Origin: Halisarca cf. caerulea
Lineage: Eukaryota > Porifera > Demospongiae > Chondrillida > Halisarcidae
NCBI GenBank assembly: GCA_963170055.1
Contig: CAUJGJ010000144.1
Location: 5,001 to 69,000 of the forward strand
Length of the DNA: 64,000 bases
Reading direction: 5' to 3'
Part shown: positions 9,701 through 25,200 of the stretch, one piece after another
How the letters are laid out: each line of letters opens with the position of its first letter
Position numbering within the stretch: position 1 is the first letter of the stretch
The notes under the pieces: generated by a model
Told to the model about the DNA's origin: nothing
Databases searched by the model: none
Seen by the model: the letters and a program-made list of their open reading frames with translations, nothing else
Translations under genes and position numbers: made by a program

Positions 9701-12700
9701 TTCTGAAGTGCTGTGGGCGTATTTGTGTAGTGTTGGATATGATGGTGCAAATACAAATGTTTGGCACTAGAACCACGCTCACTCGCAGTGGACACACATG
9801 AAGTTTCTTAACTACTGTGGGCGTATTTGTGTAGCGTTGGATATGCTGGTGCTAATACCAATATTTGGCACTAGCGCAACGCACATTCCCAGTGAAAACA
9901 CATGAAGTTTCTTAACTACTGTGGGCGTATTTGTGTAGTGTTGGATATGCTGGTGCTAATACTAATATTTGGCACTAGCACCGCGCACATTCCCGGTGGA
10001 CACACATGAAGTTTCTGAAGTGCTGTGAGCGCATTTGTGTAGTGTTGGATATGCTGGTGCTAATACCAATATTTGGCACTAGCACCACGCACATTCCCAA
10101 GGGACACACATGACCTTTCTGAAGTGCTGTGGGCGTATTTGTGTAGTGTTGGATATGCTGGTGCTAATACCAATATTTGGCACTAGCACCACGCACATTC
10201 CCAGTGGACACACATGAAGTTTCTGAAGTGCTGTGGGCGTATTTGTGTAGTGTTGGATATGCTGGTGCTAATACAAATATTTGGCACTAGCACCACGCAC
10301 ATTCCCAGTGGACACACATGACCATTCTGAAGTGCAGTGGGCGTATTTGTGTAGTGTTGGATATGCTGGTGCTAATACCAATATTTGGCACTAGCACCAC
10401 GCACATTCCCAGTGGACACACATGAAGTTTCTTAGCTACTGTGGGAGTATTTGTGTAGTGTTGGATATGCTGGTGCTAATACCAATATTTGGCACTAGCA
10501 CCACGCACATTCCCAGAGGACACACATGAAGTTTCTGAAGTGCTGTGGGCGTATTTGTGTAGTGTTAGATATGCTGGTGCTAATACAAATATTTGGCATT
10601 AGCACCACGCACATTCCCAGTGGACACACATGACCATTCTGAAGTGCTGTGGGCGTATTTGTGTAGTGTTGGATATGCTGGTGCTAATACCAATATTTGG
10701 CACTAGCACCACGCACATTCCCAGTGGACACACATGAAGTTTCTTAGCTACTGTGGGAGTATTTGTGTAGTGTTGGATATGCTGGTGCTAATACCAATAT
10801 TTGGCACTAGCACCACGCACATTCCCAGTGGACACACATGACCTTTCTGAAGTGCTGTGGGCGTATTTGTGTAGTGTTGGATATGCTGGTGCTAATACCA
10901 ATATTTGGCACTAGCACCACGCACATTCCCAGTGGACACACATGAAGTTTCTTAGCTACTGTGGGAGTATTTCTGTAGTGTTGGATATGCTGGTGCTAAT
11001 ACCAATATTTGGCACTAGCACCACGCACATTCCCAGAGGACACACATGAAGTTTCTGAAGTGCTGTGGGCGTATTTGTGTAGTGTTAGATATGCTGGTGC
11101 TAATACAAATATTTGGCACTAGCACCACGCACATTCCCAGTGGACACACATGACCATTCTGAAGTGCTGTGGGCGTATTTGTGTAGTGTTGGATATGATG
11201 GTGCAAATACAAATGTTTGGCACTAGCACCGCGCACATTCCCGGTGGACACACATGAAGTTTCTGAAGTGCTGTGAGCGCATTTTTGTAGCGTTGGATAT
11301 GCTGGTGCTAATACCAATATTTGGCACTAGCACAACGCACATTCCCAGTGAAAACACATGAAGGTTCTTAACTACTGTGGGCGTATTTGTGTAGTGTTGG
11401 ATATGCTGGTGCTAATACTAATATTTGGCACTAGCGCCGCGCACATTCCCGGTGGACACACATGAAGTTTCTGAAGTGCTGTGAGCGCATTTGTGTAGTG
11501 TTGGATATGCTGGTGCTAATACCAATATTTGGCACTAGCACCACGCACATTCCCAAGGGACACACATGACCTTTCTGAAGTGCTGTGGGCGTATTTGTGT
11601 AGTGATGGATATGCTAGTGCTAATACCAATACTTGGAACTAGCACCACGCACATTCCCAGTGGACACACATGAAGTTTCTGAAGTGCTGTGGGCGTATTT
11701 GTGTAGTGTTGGATATGCTGGTGCTAATACAAATATTTGGCACTAGCACCGTTCACAATCCAACTGGACACACATGACCTTTCTGAAGTTCTGTGAGCGC
11801 ATTTGTGTAGTGTTGGATATGCTGGTGCTAATACCAATATTTGGCACTAGCACCACGCACATTCCCAGTGGACACACATGACCTTTCTGAAGTGCTGTGG
11901 GCGTATTTGTGTAGTGTTGGATATGCTGGTGCTAATACCAATATTTGGCACTAGCACCACGCACATTCCCAGTGGACACACATGAAGTTTCTTAGCTACT
12001 GTGGGAGTATTTGTGTAGTGTTGGATATGCTGGTGCTAATACCAATATTTGGCACTAGCACCACGCACATTCCCAGTGGACACACATGAAGTTTCTGAAG
12101 TGCTGTGGGCGTATTTGTGTAGTGTTGGATATGATGGTGCAAATACAAATGTTTGGCACTAGAACCACGCTCACTCGCAGTGGACACACATGAAGTTTCT
12201 TAACTACTGTGGGCGTATTTGTGTAGCGTTGGATATGCTGGTGCTAATACCAATATTTGGTACTAGCACCACGCACATTCCCAGTGGACACACATGAAGT
12301 TTCTGAAGTGCTGTGGGCGTATTTGTGTAGTGTTGGATATGCTGGTGCTAATACCAATATTTGGCACTAGCACCACGCACATTCCCAGTGGACACACATG
12401 AAGTTTCTGAAGTGCTGTGGGCGTATTTGTGTAGTGTTGGATATGCTGGTGCTAATACAAATATTTGGCACTAGCACCACGCACATTCCCAGGGGACACA
12501 CATGACCATTCTGAAGTGCTGTGGGCGTATCTGTGTAGTGTTGGATATGATGGTTGCAAATACAAATGTTTGGCACTAGAACCACGTTCATTCCCAGTGG
12601 ACACACATGAAGTTTCTTAACTACTGTGGGCGTATTTGTGTAGCGTTGGATATGCTGGTGCTAATACCAATATTTGGCACTAGCACAACGCACATTCCCA

Positions 12701-15700
12701 GTGAAAACACATGAAGTTTCTTAACTACTGTGGGCGTATTTGTGTAGTGTTGGATATGCTGGTGCTAATACCAATATTTGGCACTAGCACCACGCACATT
12801 CCCAGTGGACACACATGAAGTTTCTTAGCTACTGTGGGAGTATTTGTGTAATGTTGGATATGCTGGTGCTAATACAAATATTTGGCACTAGCACCGTTCA
12901 CAATCCCACTGGACACACATGACCTTTCTGAAGTTCTGTGAGCGCATTTGTGTAGTGTTGGATATGCTGGTGCTAATACCAATATTTGGCACTAGCACCA
13001 CGCACATTCCCAGTGGACACACATGACCTTTCTAAAGTGCTGTGGGCGTATTTGTGTAGTGTTGGATATGCTGGTGCTAATACCAATATTTGGCACTAGC
13101 ACCACGCACATTCCCAGTGGACACACATGAAGTTTCTTAACTACTGTGGGAGTATTTGTGTAGTGTTGGATATGCTGGTGCTAATACCAATATTTGGCAC
13201 TAGAACCACGTTCATTCCCAGTGGACACACATGAAGTTTCTTAACTACTGTGGGCGTATTTGTGTAGCGTTGGATATGCTGGTGCTAATACCAATATTTG
13301 GCACTAGCACAACGCACATTCCCAGTGAAAACACATGAAGTTTCTTAACTACTGTGGGCGTATTTGTGTAGTGTTGGATATGCTGGTGCTAATACCAATA
13401 TTTGGCACTAGCACCACGCACATTCCCAGTGGACACACATGAAGTTTCTTAGCTACTGTGGGAGTATTTGTGTAGTGTTGGATATGCTGGTGCTAATACC
13501 AATATTTGGCACTAGCACCACGCACATTCCCAAGGGAGACACATGACCTTTCTGAAGTGCTGTGGGCGTATTTGTGTAGTGATGGATATGCTGGTGCTAA
13601 TACCAATACTTGGAACTAGCACCACGCACATTCCCAGTGGACACACATGAAGTTTCTGAAGTGCTGTGGGCGTATTTGTGTAGTGTTGGATATGCTGGTG
13701 CTAATACCAATATTTGGCACTAGCACCACGCACATTCCCAGTGGACACACGTGAAGTTTCTTAACTACTGTGGGCGTATTTGTGTAATGTTGGATATGCT
13801 GGTGCTAATACAAATATTTGGCACTAGCACCGTTCACAATCCCACTGGACACACATGACCTTTCTGAAGTTCTGTGAGCGCATTTGTGTAGTGTTGGATA
13901 TGCTGGTGCTAATACCAATATTTGGCACTAGCACCACGCACATTCCCAGTGGACACACATGACCTTTCTGAAGTGCTGTGGGCGTATTTGTGTAGTGTTG
14001 GATATGCTGGTGCTAATACCAATATTTGGCACTAGCACCACGCACATTCCCAGTGGACACACATGAAGTTTCTTAGCTACTGTGGGAGTATTTGTGTAGT
14101 GTTGGATATGCTGGTGCTAATACCAATATTTGGCACTAGCACCACGCACATTCCCAGTGGACACACATGAAGTTTCTGAAGTGCTGTGGGCGTATTTGTG
14201 TAGTGTTAGATATGCTGGTGCTAATACAAATATTTGGCACTAGCACCACGCACATTCCCAGTGGACACACATGACCATTCTGAAGTGCTGTGGGCGTATT
14301 TGTGTAGTGTTGGATATGATGGTGCAAATACAAATGTTTGGCACGAGAACCACGCTCACTCGCAGTGGACACACATGAAGTTTCTTAACTACTGTGGGCG
14401 TATTTGTGTAGCGTTGGATATGCTGGTGCTAATACCAATATTTGGCACTAGCACAACGCACATTCCCAGTGAAAACACATGAAGTTTCTTAACTACTGTG
14501 GGCGTATTTGTGTAGTGTTGGATATGCTGGTGCTAATACTAATATTTGGCACTAGCACCGCGCACATTCCCGGTGGACACACATGAAGTTTCTGAAGTGC
14601 TGTGAGCGCATTTGTGTAGTGTTGGATATGCTGGTGCTAATACCAATATTTGGCACTAGCACCACGCACATTCCCAAGGGACACACATGACCTTTCTGAA
14701 GTGCTGTGGGCGTATTTGTGTAGTGTTGGATATGCTGGTGCTAATACCAATATTTGGCACTAGCACCACGCACATTCCCAGTGGACACACATGAAGTTTC
14801 TGAAGTGCTGTGGGCGTATTTGTGTAGTGTTGGATATGCTGATGCTAATACAAATATTTGGCACTAGCACCACGCACATTCCCAGTGGACACACATGACC
14901 ATTCTGAAGTGCTGTGGGCGTATTTGTGTAGTGTTGGATATGCTGGTGCTAATACCAATATTTGGCACTAGCACCACGCACATTCCCAGTGGACACACAT
15001 GAAGTTTCTTAGCTACTGTGGGAGTATTTGTGTAGTGTTGGATATGCTGGTGGTAATACCAATATTTGGCACTAGCACCACGCACATTCCCAGTGGACAC
15101 ACATGAAGTTTCTGAAGTGCTGTGGGCGTATTTGTGTAGTGTTAGATATGCTTGTGCTAATACAAATATTTGGCATTAGCACCACGCACATTCCCAGTGG
15201 ACACACATGACCATTCTGAAGTGCTGTGGGCGTATTTGTGTAGTGTTGGATATGCTGGTGCTAATACCAATATTTGGCACTAGCACCACGCACATTCCCA
15301 GTGGACACACATGACCTTTCTGAAGTGCTGTGGGCGTATTTGTGTAGTGTTGGATATGCTGGTGCTAATACAAATATTTGGCACTAGCACCACGCACATT
15401 CCCAGTGGACACACATGAAGTTTCTTAACTACTGTGGGCGTATTTGTGTAATGTTGGATATGCTGGTGCTAATACAAATATTTGGCACTAGCACCGTTCA
15501 CAATCCCACTGGACACACATGACCTTTCTGAAGTTCTGTGAGCGCATTTGTGTAGTGTTGGATATGCTGGTGCTAATACCAATATTTGGCACTAGCACCA
15601 CGCACATTCCCAGTGGACACACATGACCTTTCTGAAGTGCTGTGGGCGTATTTGTGTAGTGTTGGATATGCTGGTGCTAATACCAATATTTGGCACTAGC

Positions 15701-18440
15701 ACCACGCACATTCCCAGTGGACACACATGAAGTTTCTTAGCTACTGTGGGAGTATTTGTGTAGTGTTGGATATGCTGGTGCTAATACAAATATTTGGCAC
15801 TAGCACCACGCACATTCCCAGTGGACACACATGACCATTCTGAAGTGCTGTGGGCGTATTTGTGTAGTGTTGGATTTGATGGTGCAAATACAAATGTTTG
15901 GCACTAGAACCACGCTCACTCGCAGTGGACACACATGAAGTTTCTTAACTACTGTGGGCGTATTTGTGTAGCGTTGGATATGCTGGTGCTAATACCAATA
16001 TTTGGCACTAGCACAACGCACATTCCCAGTGAAAACACATGAAGTTTCTTAACTACTGTGGGCGTATTTGTGTAGTGTTGGATATGCTGGTGCTAATACT
16101 AATATTTGGAACTAGCACCGCGCACATTCCCGGTGGACACACATGAAGTTTCTGAAGTGCTGTGAGCGCATTTGTGTAGTGTTGGATATGCTGGTGCTAA
16201 TACCAATATTTGGCACTAGCACCACGCACATTCCCAAGGGACACACATGACCTTTCTGAAGTGCTGTGGGCGTATTTGTGTAGTGTTGGATATGCTGGTG
16301 CTAATACCAATATTTGGAACTAGCACCACGCACATTCCCAGTGGACACACATGAAGTTTCTGAAGTGCTGTGGGCGTATTTGTGTAGTGTTGGATATGCT
16401 GGTGCTAATACAAATATTTGGCACTAGCACCACGCACATTCCCAGTGGACACACATGACCATTCTGAAGTGCTGTGGGCGTATTTGTGTAGTGTTGGATA
16501 AGCTGGTGCTAATACCAATATTTGGCACTAGCACCACGCACATTCCCAGTGGACACACATGAAGTTTCTTAGCTACTGTGGGAGTATTTGTGTAGTGTTG
16601 GATATGCTGGTGCTAATACCAATATTTGGCACTAGCACCACGCACATTCCCAGTGGACACACATGAAGTTTCTGAAGTGCTGTGGGCGTATTTGTGTAGT
16701 GTTGGATATGCTGGTGCTAATACAAATATTTGGCACTAGCACCACGCACATTCCCAGTGGACACACATGACCATTCTGAAGTGCTGTGGGCGTATTTGTG
16801 TAGTGTTGGATATGCTGGTGCTAATACCAATATTTGGCACTAGCACCACGCACATTCCCAGTGGACACACATGAAGTTTCTTAGCTACTGTGGGAGTATT
16901 TGTGTAGTGTTGGATATGCTGGTGCTAATACCAATATTTGGCACTAGCACCACGCACATTCCCAGTGGACACACATGAAGTTTCTTAGCTACTGTGGGAG
17001 TATTTGTGTAGTGTTGGATATGCTGGTGCTAATACCAATATTTGGCACTAGCACCACGCACATTCCCAGTGGACACACATGAAGTTTCTGAAGTGCTGTG
17101 GGCGTATTTGTGTAGTGTTAGATATGCTGGTGCTAATACAAATATTTGGCATTAGCACCACGCACATTCCCAGTGGACACACATGACCATTCTGAAGTGC
17201 TGTGGGCGTATTTGTGTAGTGTTGGATATGCTGGTGCTAATACCAATATTTGGCACTAGCACCACGCACATTCCCAGTGGACACACATGAAGTTTCTTAG
17301 CTACTGTGGGAGTATTTGTGTAGTGTTGGATATGCTGGTGCTAATACCAGTATTTGGCACTAGCACCACGCACATTCCCAGTGGACACACATGACCTTTC
17401 TGAAGTGCTGTGGGCGTATTTGTGTAGTGTTGGATATGCTGGTGCTAATACCAATATTTGGCACTAGCACCACGCACATTCCCAGTGGACACACATGAAG
17501 TTTCTTAGCTACTGTGGGAGTATTTCTGTAGTGTTGGATATGCTGGTGCTAATACCAATATTTGGCACTAGCACCACGCACATTCCCAGAGGACACACAT
17601 GAAGTTTCTGAAGTGCTGTGGGCGTATTTGTGTAGTGTTAGATATGCTGGTGCTAATACAAATATTTGGCACTAGCACCACGCACATTCCCAGTGGACAC
17701 ACATGACCATTCTGAAGTGCTGTGGGCGTATTTGTGTAGTGTTGGATATGATGGTGCAAATACAAATGTTTGGCACTAGAACCACGCTCATTCCCAGTGG
17801 ACACACATGAAGTTTCTTAACTACTGTGGGCGTATTTGTGTAGCGTTGGATATGCTGGTGCTAATACCAATATTTGGCACTAGCACAACGCACATTTCAA
17901 GTGAAAACACATGAAGTTTCTTAACTACTGTGGGCGTATTTGTGTAGTGTTGGATATGCTGGTGCTAATACTAATATTTTGCACTAGCACCGCGCACATT
18001 CCCGGTGGACACACATGAAGTTTCTGAAGTGCTGTGAGCGCATTTTTGTAGCGTTGGATATGCTGGTGCTAATACCAATATTTGGCACTATCACAACGCA
18101 CATTCCCAGTGAAAACACATGAAGGTTCTTAACTACTGTGGGCGTATTTGTGTAGTGTTGGATATGCTGGTGCTAATACTAATATTTGGCACTAGCGCCG
18201 CGCACATTCCCGGTGGACACACATGAAGTTTCTGAAGTGCTGTGAGCGCATTTGTGTAGTGTTGGATATGCTGGTGCTAATACCAATATTTGGCACTAGC
18301 ACCACGCACATTCCCAGTGGACACACATGAAGTTTCTGAAGTGCTGTGGGCGTATTTGTGTAGTGTTGGATATGCTGGTGCTAATACCAATATTTGGCAC
18401 TAGCACCACGCACATTCCCAGTGGACACACATGAAGTTTC
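6770..18440 (-). repeat. 104-bp satellite, inverted block, sector A
   Basis: About 112 units in - orientation. Distinct monomer types alternate: CTTAGCTACTGTGGGAGTAT, CTTAACTACTGTGGGCG, GACCATTCTGAAG, GACCTTTCTGAAG, GTGAGCGCATTTG, GTAGCGTTGGATATG and CGTTCACAATCCCACTGG. The last marker recurs at about 7279, 8111, 9255, 11751, 12896, 13832 and 15496, spacings close to multiples of 104 (8, 11, 24, 11, 9 and 16 units). The sector is thus a mosaic of 8-11-unit super-repeats with internal loss and gain. The only open frames are satellite by-products. Confidence 0.93.
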
Positions 18441-19229
18441 TTAGCTACTGTGGGAGTATTTGTGTAGTGTTGGATATGCTGGTGCTAATACCAATATTTG
18501 GCACTAGCACCACGCACATTCCCAGTGGACACACATGAAGTTTCTGAAGTGCTGTGGGCGCATTTCTGTAGTGTTGCCTATGCTGGTGCAAATACCAATA
18601 TTTGGCACTAGCACCACGCACATTTCCAGTGGACACACATGAAGTTTCTGAACTGCTGAGGGCGTATTTGTGTAGTGTTGGATATGCTGGTGCTAATACA
18701 AATATTTGGCACTAGCACCACGCAAATTCCCAGTGGACACACATGAAGTTTCTGAAGTGCTGTGGGCGTATTTGTGTAGTGTTGGATATGCTGGTGCTAA
18801 TACCAATATTTGGCACTAGCACCACGCACATTCCCAGTGGACACACATGAAGTATCTGAAGTGCTGTGGGCGTATTTGTGTAGTGTTGGATATGCTGGTG
18901 CTAATACCAATATTTGGCACTAGCACCACGCACATTCCCAGTGGACACACATGAAGTTTCTGAAGTGCAGTGGGCGTATGTGTGTAATGTTGGATATGCT
19001 GGTGCTAATACCAATATTTGGCACTAGCACCACGCACATTCCCAGGGGACACACATGAAGTTTCTTAAATACTGTGGGCGTATGTGTGTAATGTTGGATA
19101 TGCTGGTGCTAATACCAATATTTGGCACTAGCACCACGCACATTCCCAGAGGACACACATGAAGTTTCTGAAGTGCTGTGGGCGTATTTGTGTAGTGTTG
19201 GATATGCTGGTGCTAATACCAATATTTGG

Positions 19230-22200
19230 CACTAGCATCACGCACAATCCCAGTGGACACACATGAAGTTTCTGAAGTGCTGTGGGCGTATTTGCGTAGT
19301 GTTGGATATGCTGGTGCTAATGCCAATATTTGGCACTAGCACCACGCACATTCCCAGTGGACACAGATGAAGTTTCTGAAGTGCTGTGGGCGTATTTGTG
19401 TAGTGTTGGATATGCTGGTGCTAATACCAATATTTGGCACTAGCACCGCGCACATTCCCAGTGGACACACATGAAGATTCTGAAGTGCTGTGGGCGTATT
19501 TTGTGTAGTGTTGTACATGCTGGTGCAAATACCAATATTTGGCACTAGCACCACGCACATTTCCAGTGGACACACATGAAGTTTCTGAACTGCTGAGGGC
19601 GTATTTGTGTAGTGTTGGATATGCTGGTGCTAATACCAATATTTGGCACTAGCACCACGCACATTGCCAGTGGACATACATGAAGTTTCTGAAGTGCTGT
19701 GGGCGTATGTGTGTAATGTTGGATATGCTGGTGCTAATACCAATATTTGGCACTAGCACCACGCACATTCCCAGTGGACACACATGAAGTTTCTGAAGTG
19801 ATGTGGGCGTATTTGTGTAGTGTTGGATATGCTGGTGCTAATACCAATGTTTGGCACTAGCACCGCGCACATTCCCAGTGGACACACATGAAGATTCTGA
19901 ACTGCTGAGGGCGTATTTGTGTAGTGTTGGATATGCTGGTGCTAATACCAATATTTGGCACTAGCACCACGCACATTCCCAGTGGACACACATGAAGTTT
20001 CTTAAGTGCTGTGGGCGTATGTGTGTAATGTTGGATATGCTGGTGCTAATACCAATATTTGGCACTAGCACCACGCACATTCCCAGGGGACACACATGAA
20101 GTTTCTGAAGTGCTGTGGGCGTATGTGTGTAATGTTGGATATGCTGGTGCTAATACCAATATTTGGCACTAGCACCACGCACATTCCCAGTGGACACACA
20201 TGAAGTTTCTGAAGTGCTGTGGGCGTATTTGTGTAGTGTTGGATATGCTGGTGCTAATACCAATATTTGGCACTAGCACCACGCACATTCCCAGTGGACA
20301 CACATGAAGTTTCTGAAGTGCTGTGGGCGTATTTGTGTAGTGTTGGATATGCTGGTGCTAATACCAATATTTGGCACTAGCACCACGCACATTCCCAGTG
20401 GACACACATGAAGTTTCTGAAGTGCTGTGGGCGTATTTGTGTAGTGTTGGATATGCTGGTGCTAATACCAATATTTGGCACTAGCACCACGCACATTCCC
20501 AGGGGACACACATGAAGTTTCTAAAGTGCTGTGGGCGTATTTGCGTAGTGTTGGATATGCTGGTGCTAATACCAATATTTGGAACTAGCACCACGCACAT
20601 TCCCAGTGGACACACATGAAGTTTCTGAAGTGCTGTGGGAGTATTTGTGTAGTGTTGGATATGCTGGTGCTAATACCATTATTTGGCAATAGCACCGCGC
20701 ACAATCGCAGTGGACACACATGACCTTTCTGAAGTGCTGTGAGCGCATTTGTGTAGTGTTGGATATGCTGGTGCTAATACCAATATTTGGCACTAGCACC
20801 ACGCACGTTCCCAGAGGACACACATGTAGTTTCTGAAGTGCTGTGGGCGCATTTGTGTAGTGTTGCTTATGCTGGTGCAAATACCAATATTTGGCACTAG
20901 CACCACGCACATTTCCAGTGGACACACATGAAGTTTCTGAAGTGTTGTGGGCGTATTTGTGTAGTGTTGGATATGCTGGTGCTAATACCAATATTTGGCA
21001 CTAGCACCACGCACATTCCCAGAGAATACACATGAAGTTTCTGAAGTGCTGTGGGCGTTTTTGTGTAGTGTTGGATATGCTGGTGCTAATACCAATATTT
21101 GGCACTAGCACCACGCACATTCCCAGTGGACACACATGAAGTTTCTGAAGTGCTGTGGGCGTATTTGTGTAGTGTAAGATATGCTGGTGCTAATACCATT
21201 ATTTGGCAATAGCACCGCGCACAATCGCAGTAGACACACATGACCTTTCTGAAGTACTGTGAGCGCATTTGTGTAGTGTTGGATATGCTGGTGCTAATAC
21301 CAATATTTGGCACTAGCACCACGCACATTCCCAGGGGACACACATGAAGTTTCTGAAGTGCTGTGGGCGTATTTGCGTAGTGTTGGATATGCTGGTGCTA
21401 ATACCAATATTTGGCACTAGCACCACGCACATTCCCAGTGGACACACATGAAGTTTCTGAAGTGCTGTGGGCGTATTTGTGTAGTGTTGGATATGCTGGT
21501 GCTAATACCAATATTTGGCACTAGCACCACGCACATTCCCAAAGGACACACATGAAGTTTCTGAAGTGCTGTGGGCGTATTTGTGTAGTGTTAGATATGC
21601 TGGTGCTAATACAAATATTTGGCACTAGCACCACGCACATTCCCAGTGGACACACATGACCATTCTTAAGTGTTGTGGGCGTATTTGTGTAGTGTTGGAT
21701 ATGCTGGTGCAAATACAAATGTTTGGCACTAGCACCACGCACATTCCCAGTGGACACACATGAAGTTTCTTAACTACTGTGGGAGTATTTGTGTAGTGTT
21801 GGATATGCTGGTGCTAATACCAATATTTGGCACTAGCACCACGCACATTCCCAGTGGACACACATGAAGTTTCTTAGCTACTGTGGGAGTATTTGTGTAG
21901 TGTTGGATATGCTGGTGCAAATAACCAATATTTGGCACTAGCACCACGCACATTCCCAGTGGACACACATGAAGTTTCTGAAGTGCTGTGGGCGTATTTG
22001 TGTAGTGTTAGATATGCTGGTGCTAATACAAATATTTGGCACTAGCACCACGCACATTCCCAGTGGACACACATGACCATTCTAAAGTGCTGTGGGCGTA
22101 TTTGTGTAGTGTTGGATATGATGGTGCAAATACAAATGTTTGGCACTAGAACCACGCTCATTCCCAGTGGACACACATGAAGTTTCTTAACTACTGTGGG

Positions 22201-25200
22201 CGTATTTGTGTAGCGTTGGATATGCTGGTGCTAATACCAATATTTGGCACTAGCACAACGCACATTCCAAGTGAAAACACATGAAGTTTCTTAACTACTG
22301 TGGGCGTATTAGTGTAGTGTTGGATATGCTGGTGCTAATACTAATATTTGGCACTAGCGCCGCGCACATTCCCGGTGGACACACATGAAGTTTCTGAAGT
22401 GCTGTGAGCGCATTTGTGTAGTGTTGGATATGCTGGTGCTAATACCAATATTTGGCACTAGCACCACGCACATTCCCAAGGGACACACATGACCTTTCTG
22501 AAGTGCTGTGGGCGTATTTGTGTAGTGTTGGATATGCTGGTGCTAATACCAATATTTGGCACTAGCACCACGCACATTCCCAGTGGACACACATGAAGTT
22601 TCTGAAGTGCTGTGGGCGTATTTGTGTAGTGTTGGATATGCTGGTGCTAATACCAATATTTGGCACTAGCACCACGCACATTCCCAGTGGACACACATGA
22701 AGTTTCTTAGCTACTGTGGGAGTATTTGTGTAGTGTTGGATATGCTGGTGCTAATACCAATATTTGGCACTAGCACCACGCACATTCCCAGTGGACACAC
22801 ATGAAGTTTCTGAAGTGCTGTGGGCGTATTTGTGTAGTGTTAGATATGCTGGTGCTAATACCAATATTTGGCACTAGCACCACGCACATTCCCAGTGGAC
22901 ACACATGACCATTCTGAAGTGCTGTGGGCGTATTTGTGTAGTGTTGGATATGCTGGTGCTAATACCAATATTTGGCACTAGCACCACGCACATTCCCAGT
23001 GGACACACATGAAGTTTCTGAAGTGCTGTGGGCGTATTTGTGTAGTGTTGGATATGCTGGTGCTAATACCATTATTTGGCAATAGCACCGCGCACAATCG
23101 CAGTGGACACACATGACCTTTCTGAAGTGCTGTGAGCGCATTTGTATAGTGTTGGATATGCTGGTGCTAATACCAATATTTGGCACTACCACCACGCACG
23201 TTCCCAGGGGACACACATGTAGTTTCTGAAGTGCTGTGGGCGCATTTGTGTAGTGTTGCCTATGCTGGTGCAAATACCAATATTTGGCACTAGCACCACG
23301 CACATTTCCAGTGGACACACATGAAGTTTCTGAACTGCTGAGGGCGTATTTGTGTAGTGTTGGATATGCTGGTGCTAATACCAATATTTGGCACTAGCAC
23401 CGCGCACAATCCCATTAGACACACATGACCTTTCTTAAGTGCTGTGAGCGCATTGGTATAGTGTTGGATATGCTGGTGCTAATACCAATATTTGGCACTA
23501 GCACCACGCAAATTCCCAGTGGACACACATGAAGTTTCTGAAGTGCTGTGGGCGTATTTGTGTAGTGTTGGATATGCTGGTGCTAATACCAATATTTGGC
23601 ACTAGCACCACGCACATTCCCAGTGGACACACATGAAGTATCTGAAGTGCTGTGGGCGTATTTGTGTAGTGTTGGATATGCTGGTGCTAATACCAATATT
23701 TGGCACTAGCACCACGCACATTCCCAGTGGACACACATGAAGTTTCTGAAGTGCTGTGGGCGTATGTGTGTAATGTTGGATATGCTGGTGCTAATACCAA
23801 TATTTGGCACTAGCACCACGCACATTCCCAGGGGACACACATGAAGTTTCTTAAATACTGTGGGCGTATGTGTGTAATGTTGGATATGCTGGTGCTAATA
23901 CCAATATTTGTCACTAGCACCACGCACATTCCCAGAGGACACACATGAAGTTTCTGAAGTGCTGTGGGCGTATTTGTGTAGTGTTGGATATGCTGGTGCT
24001 AATACCAATATTTTCACTAGCATCACGCACAATCCCAGTGGACACACATGAAGTTTCTGAAGTGCTGTGGGCGTATTTGCGTAGTGTTGGATATGCTGGT
24101 GCTAATACCAATATTTGGCACTAGCACCACGCACATTCCCAGTGGACACAGATGAAGTTTCTGAAGTGCTGTGGGCGTATTTGTGTAGTGTTGGATATGC
24201 TGGTGCTAATACCAATATTTGGCACTAGCATCACGCACAATCCCAGTGGACACACATGAAGTTTCTGAAGTGCTGTGGGCGTATTTGCGTAGTGTTGGAT
24301 ATGCTGGTGCTAATACCAATATTTGGCACTAGCACCACGCACATTCCCAGTGGACACAGATGAAGTTTCTGAAGTGCTGTGGGCGTATTTGTGTAGTGTT
24401 GGATATGCTGGTGCTAATACCAATATTTGGCACTAGCACCGCGCACATTCCCAGTGGACACACATGAAGATTCTGAAGTGCTGTGGGCGTATTTTGTGTA
24501 GTGTTGTACATGCTGGTGCAAATACCAATATTTGGCACTAGCACCACGCACATTTCCAGTGGACACACATGAAGTTTCTGAACTGCTGAGGGCGTATTTG
24601 TGTAGTGTTGGATATGCTGGTGCTAATACCAATATTTGGCACTAGCACCACGCACATTCCCAGTGGACACACATGAAGTTTCTGAAGTGCTGTGGGCGTA
24701 TTTGTGTAGTGTTAGATATGCTGGTGCTAATACCAATATTTGGCACTAGCACCACGCACATTCCCAGTGGACACACATGACCATTCTGAAGTGCTGTGGG
24801 CGTATTTGTGTAGTGTTGGATATGCTGGTGCTAATACCAATATTTGGCACTAGCACCACGCACATTCCCAGTGGACACACATGAAGTTTCTGAAGTGCTG
24901 TGGGCGTATTTGTGTAGTGTTGGATATGCTGGTGCTAATACCATTATTTGGCAATAGCACCGCGCACAATCGCAGTGGACACACATGACCTTTCTGAAGT
25001 GCTGTGAGCGCATTTGTATAGTGTTGGATATGCTGGTGCTAATACCAATATTTGGCACTACCACCACGCACGTTCCCAGGGGACACACATGTAGTTTCTG
25101 AAGTGCTGTGGGCGCATTTGTGTAGTGTTGCCTATGCTGGTGCAAATACCAATATTTGGCACTAGCACCACGCACATTTCCAGTGGACACACATGAAGTT

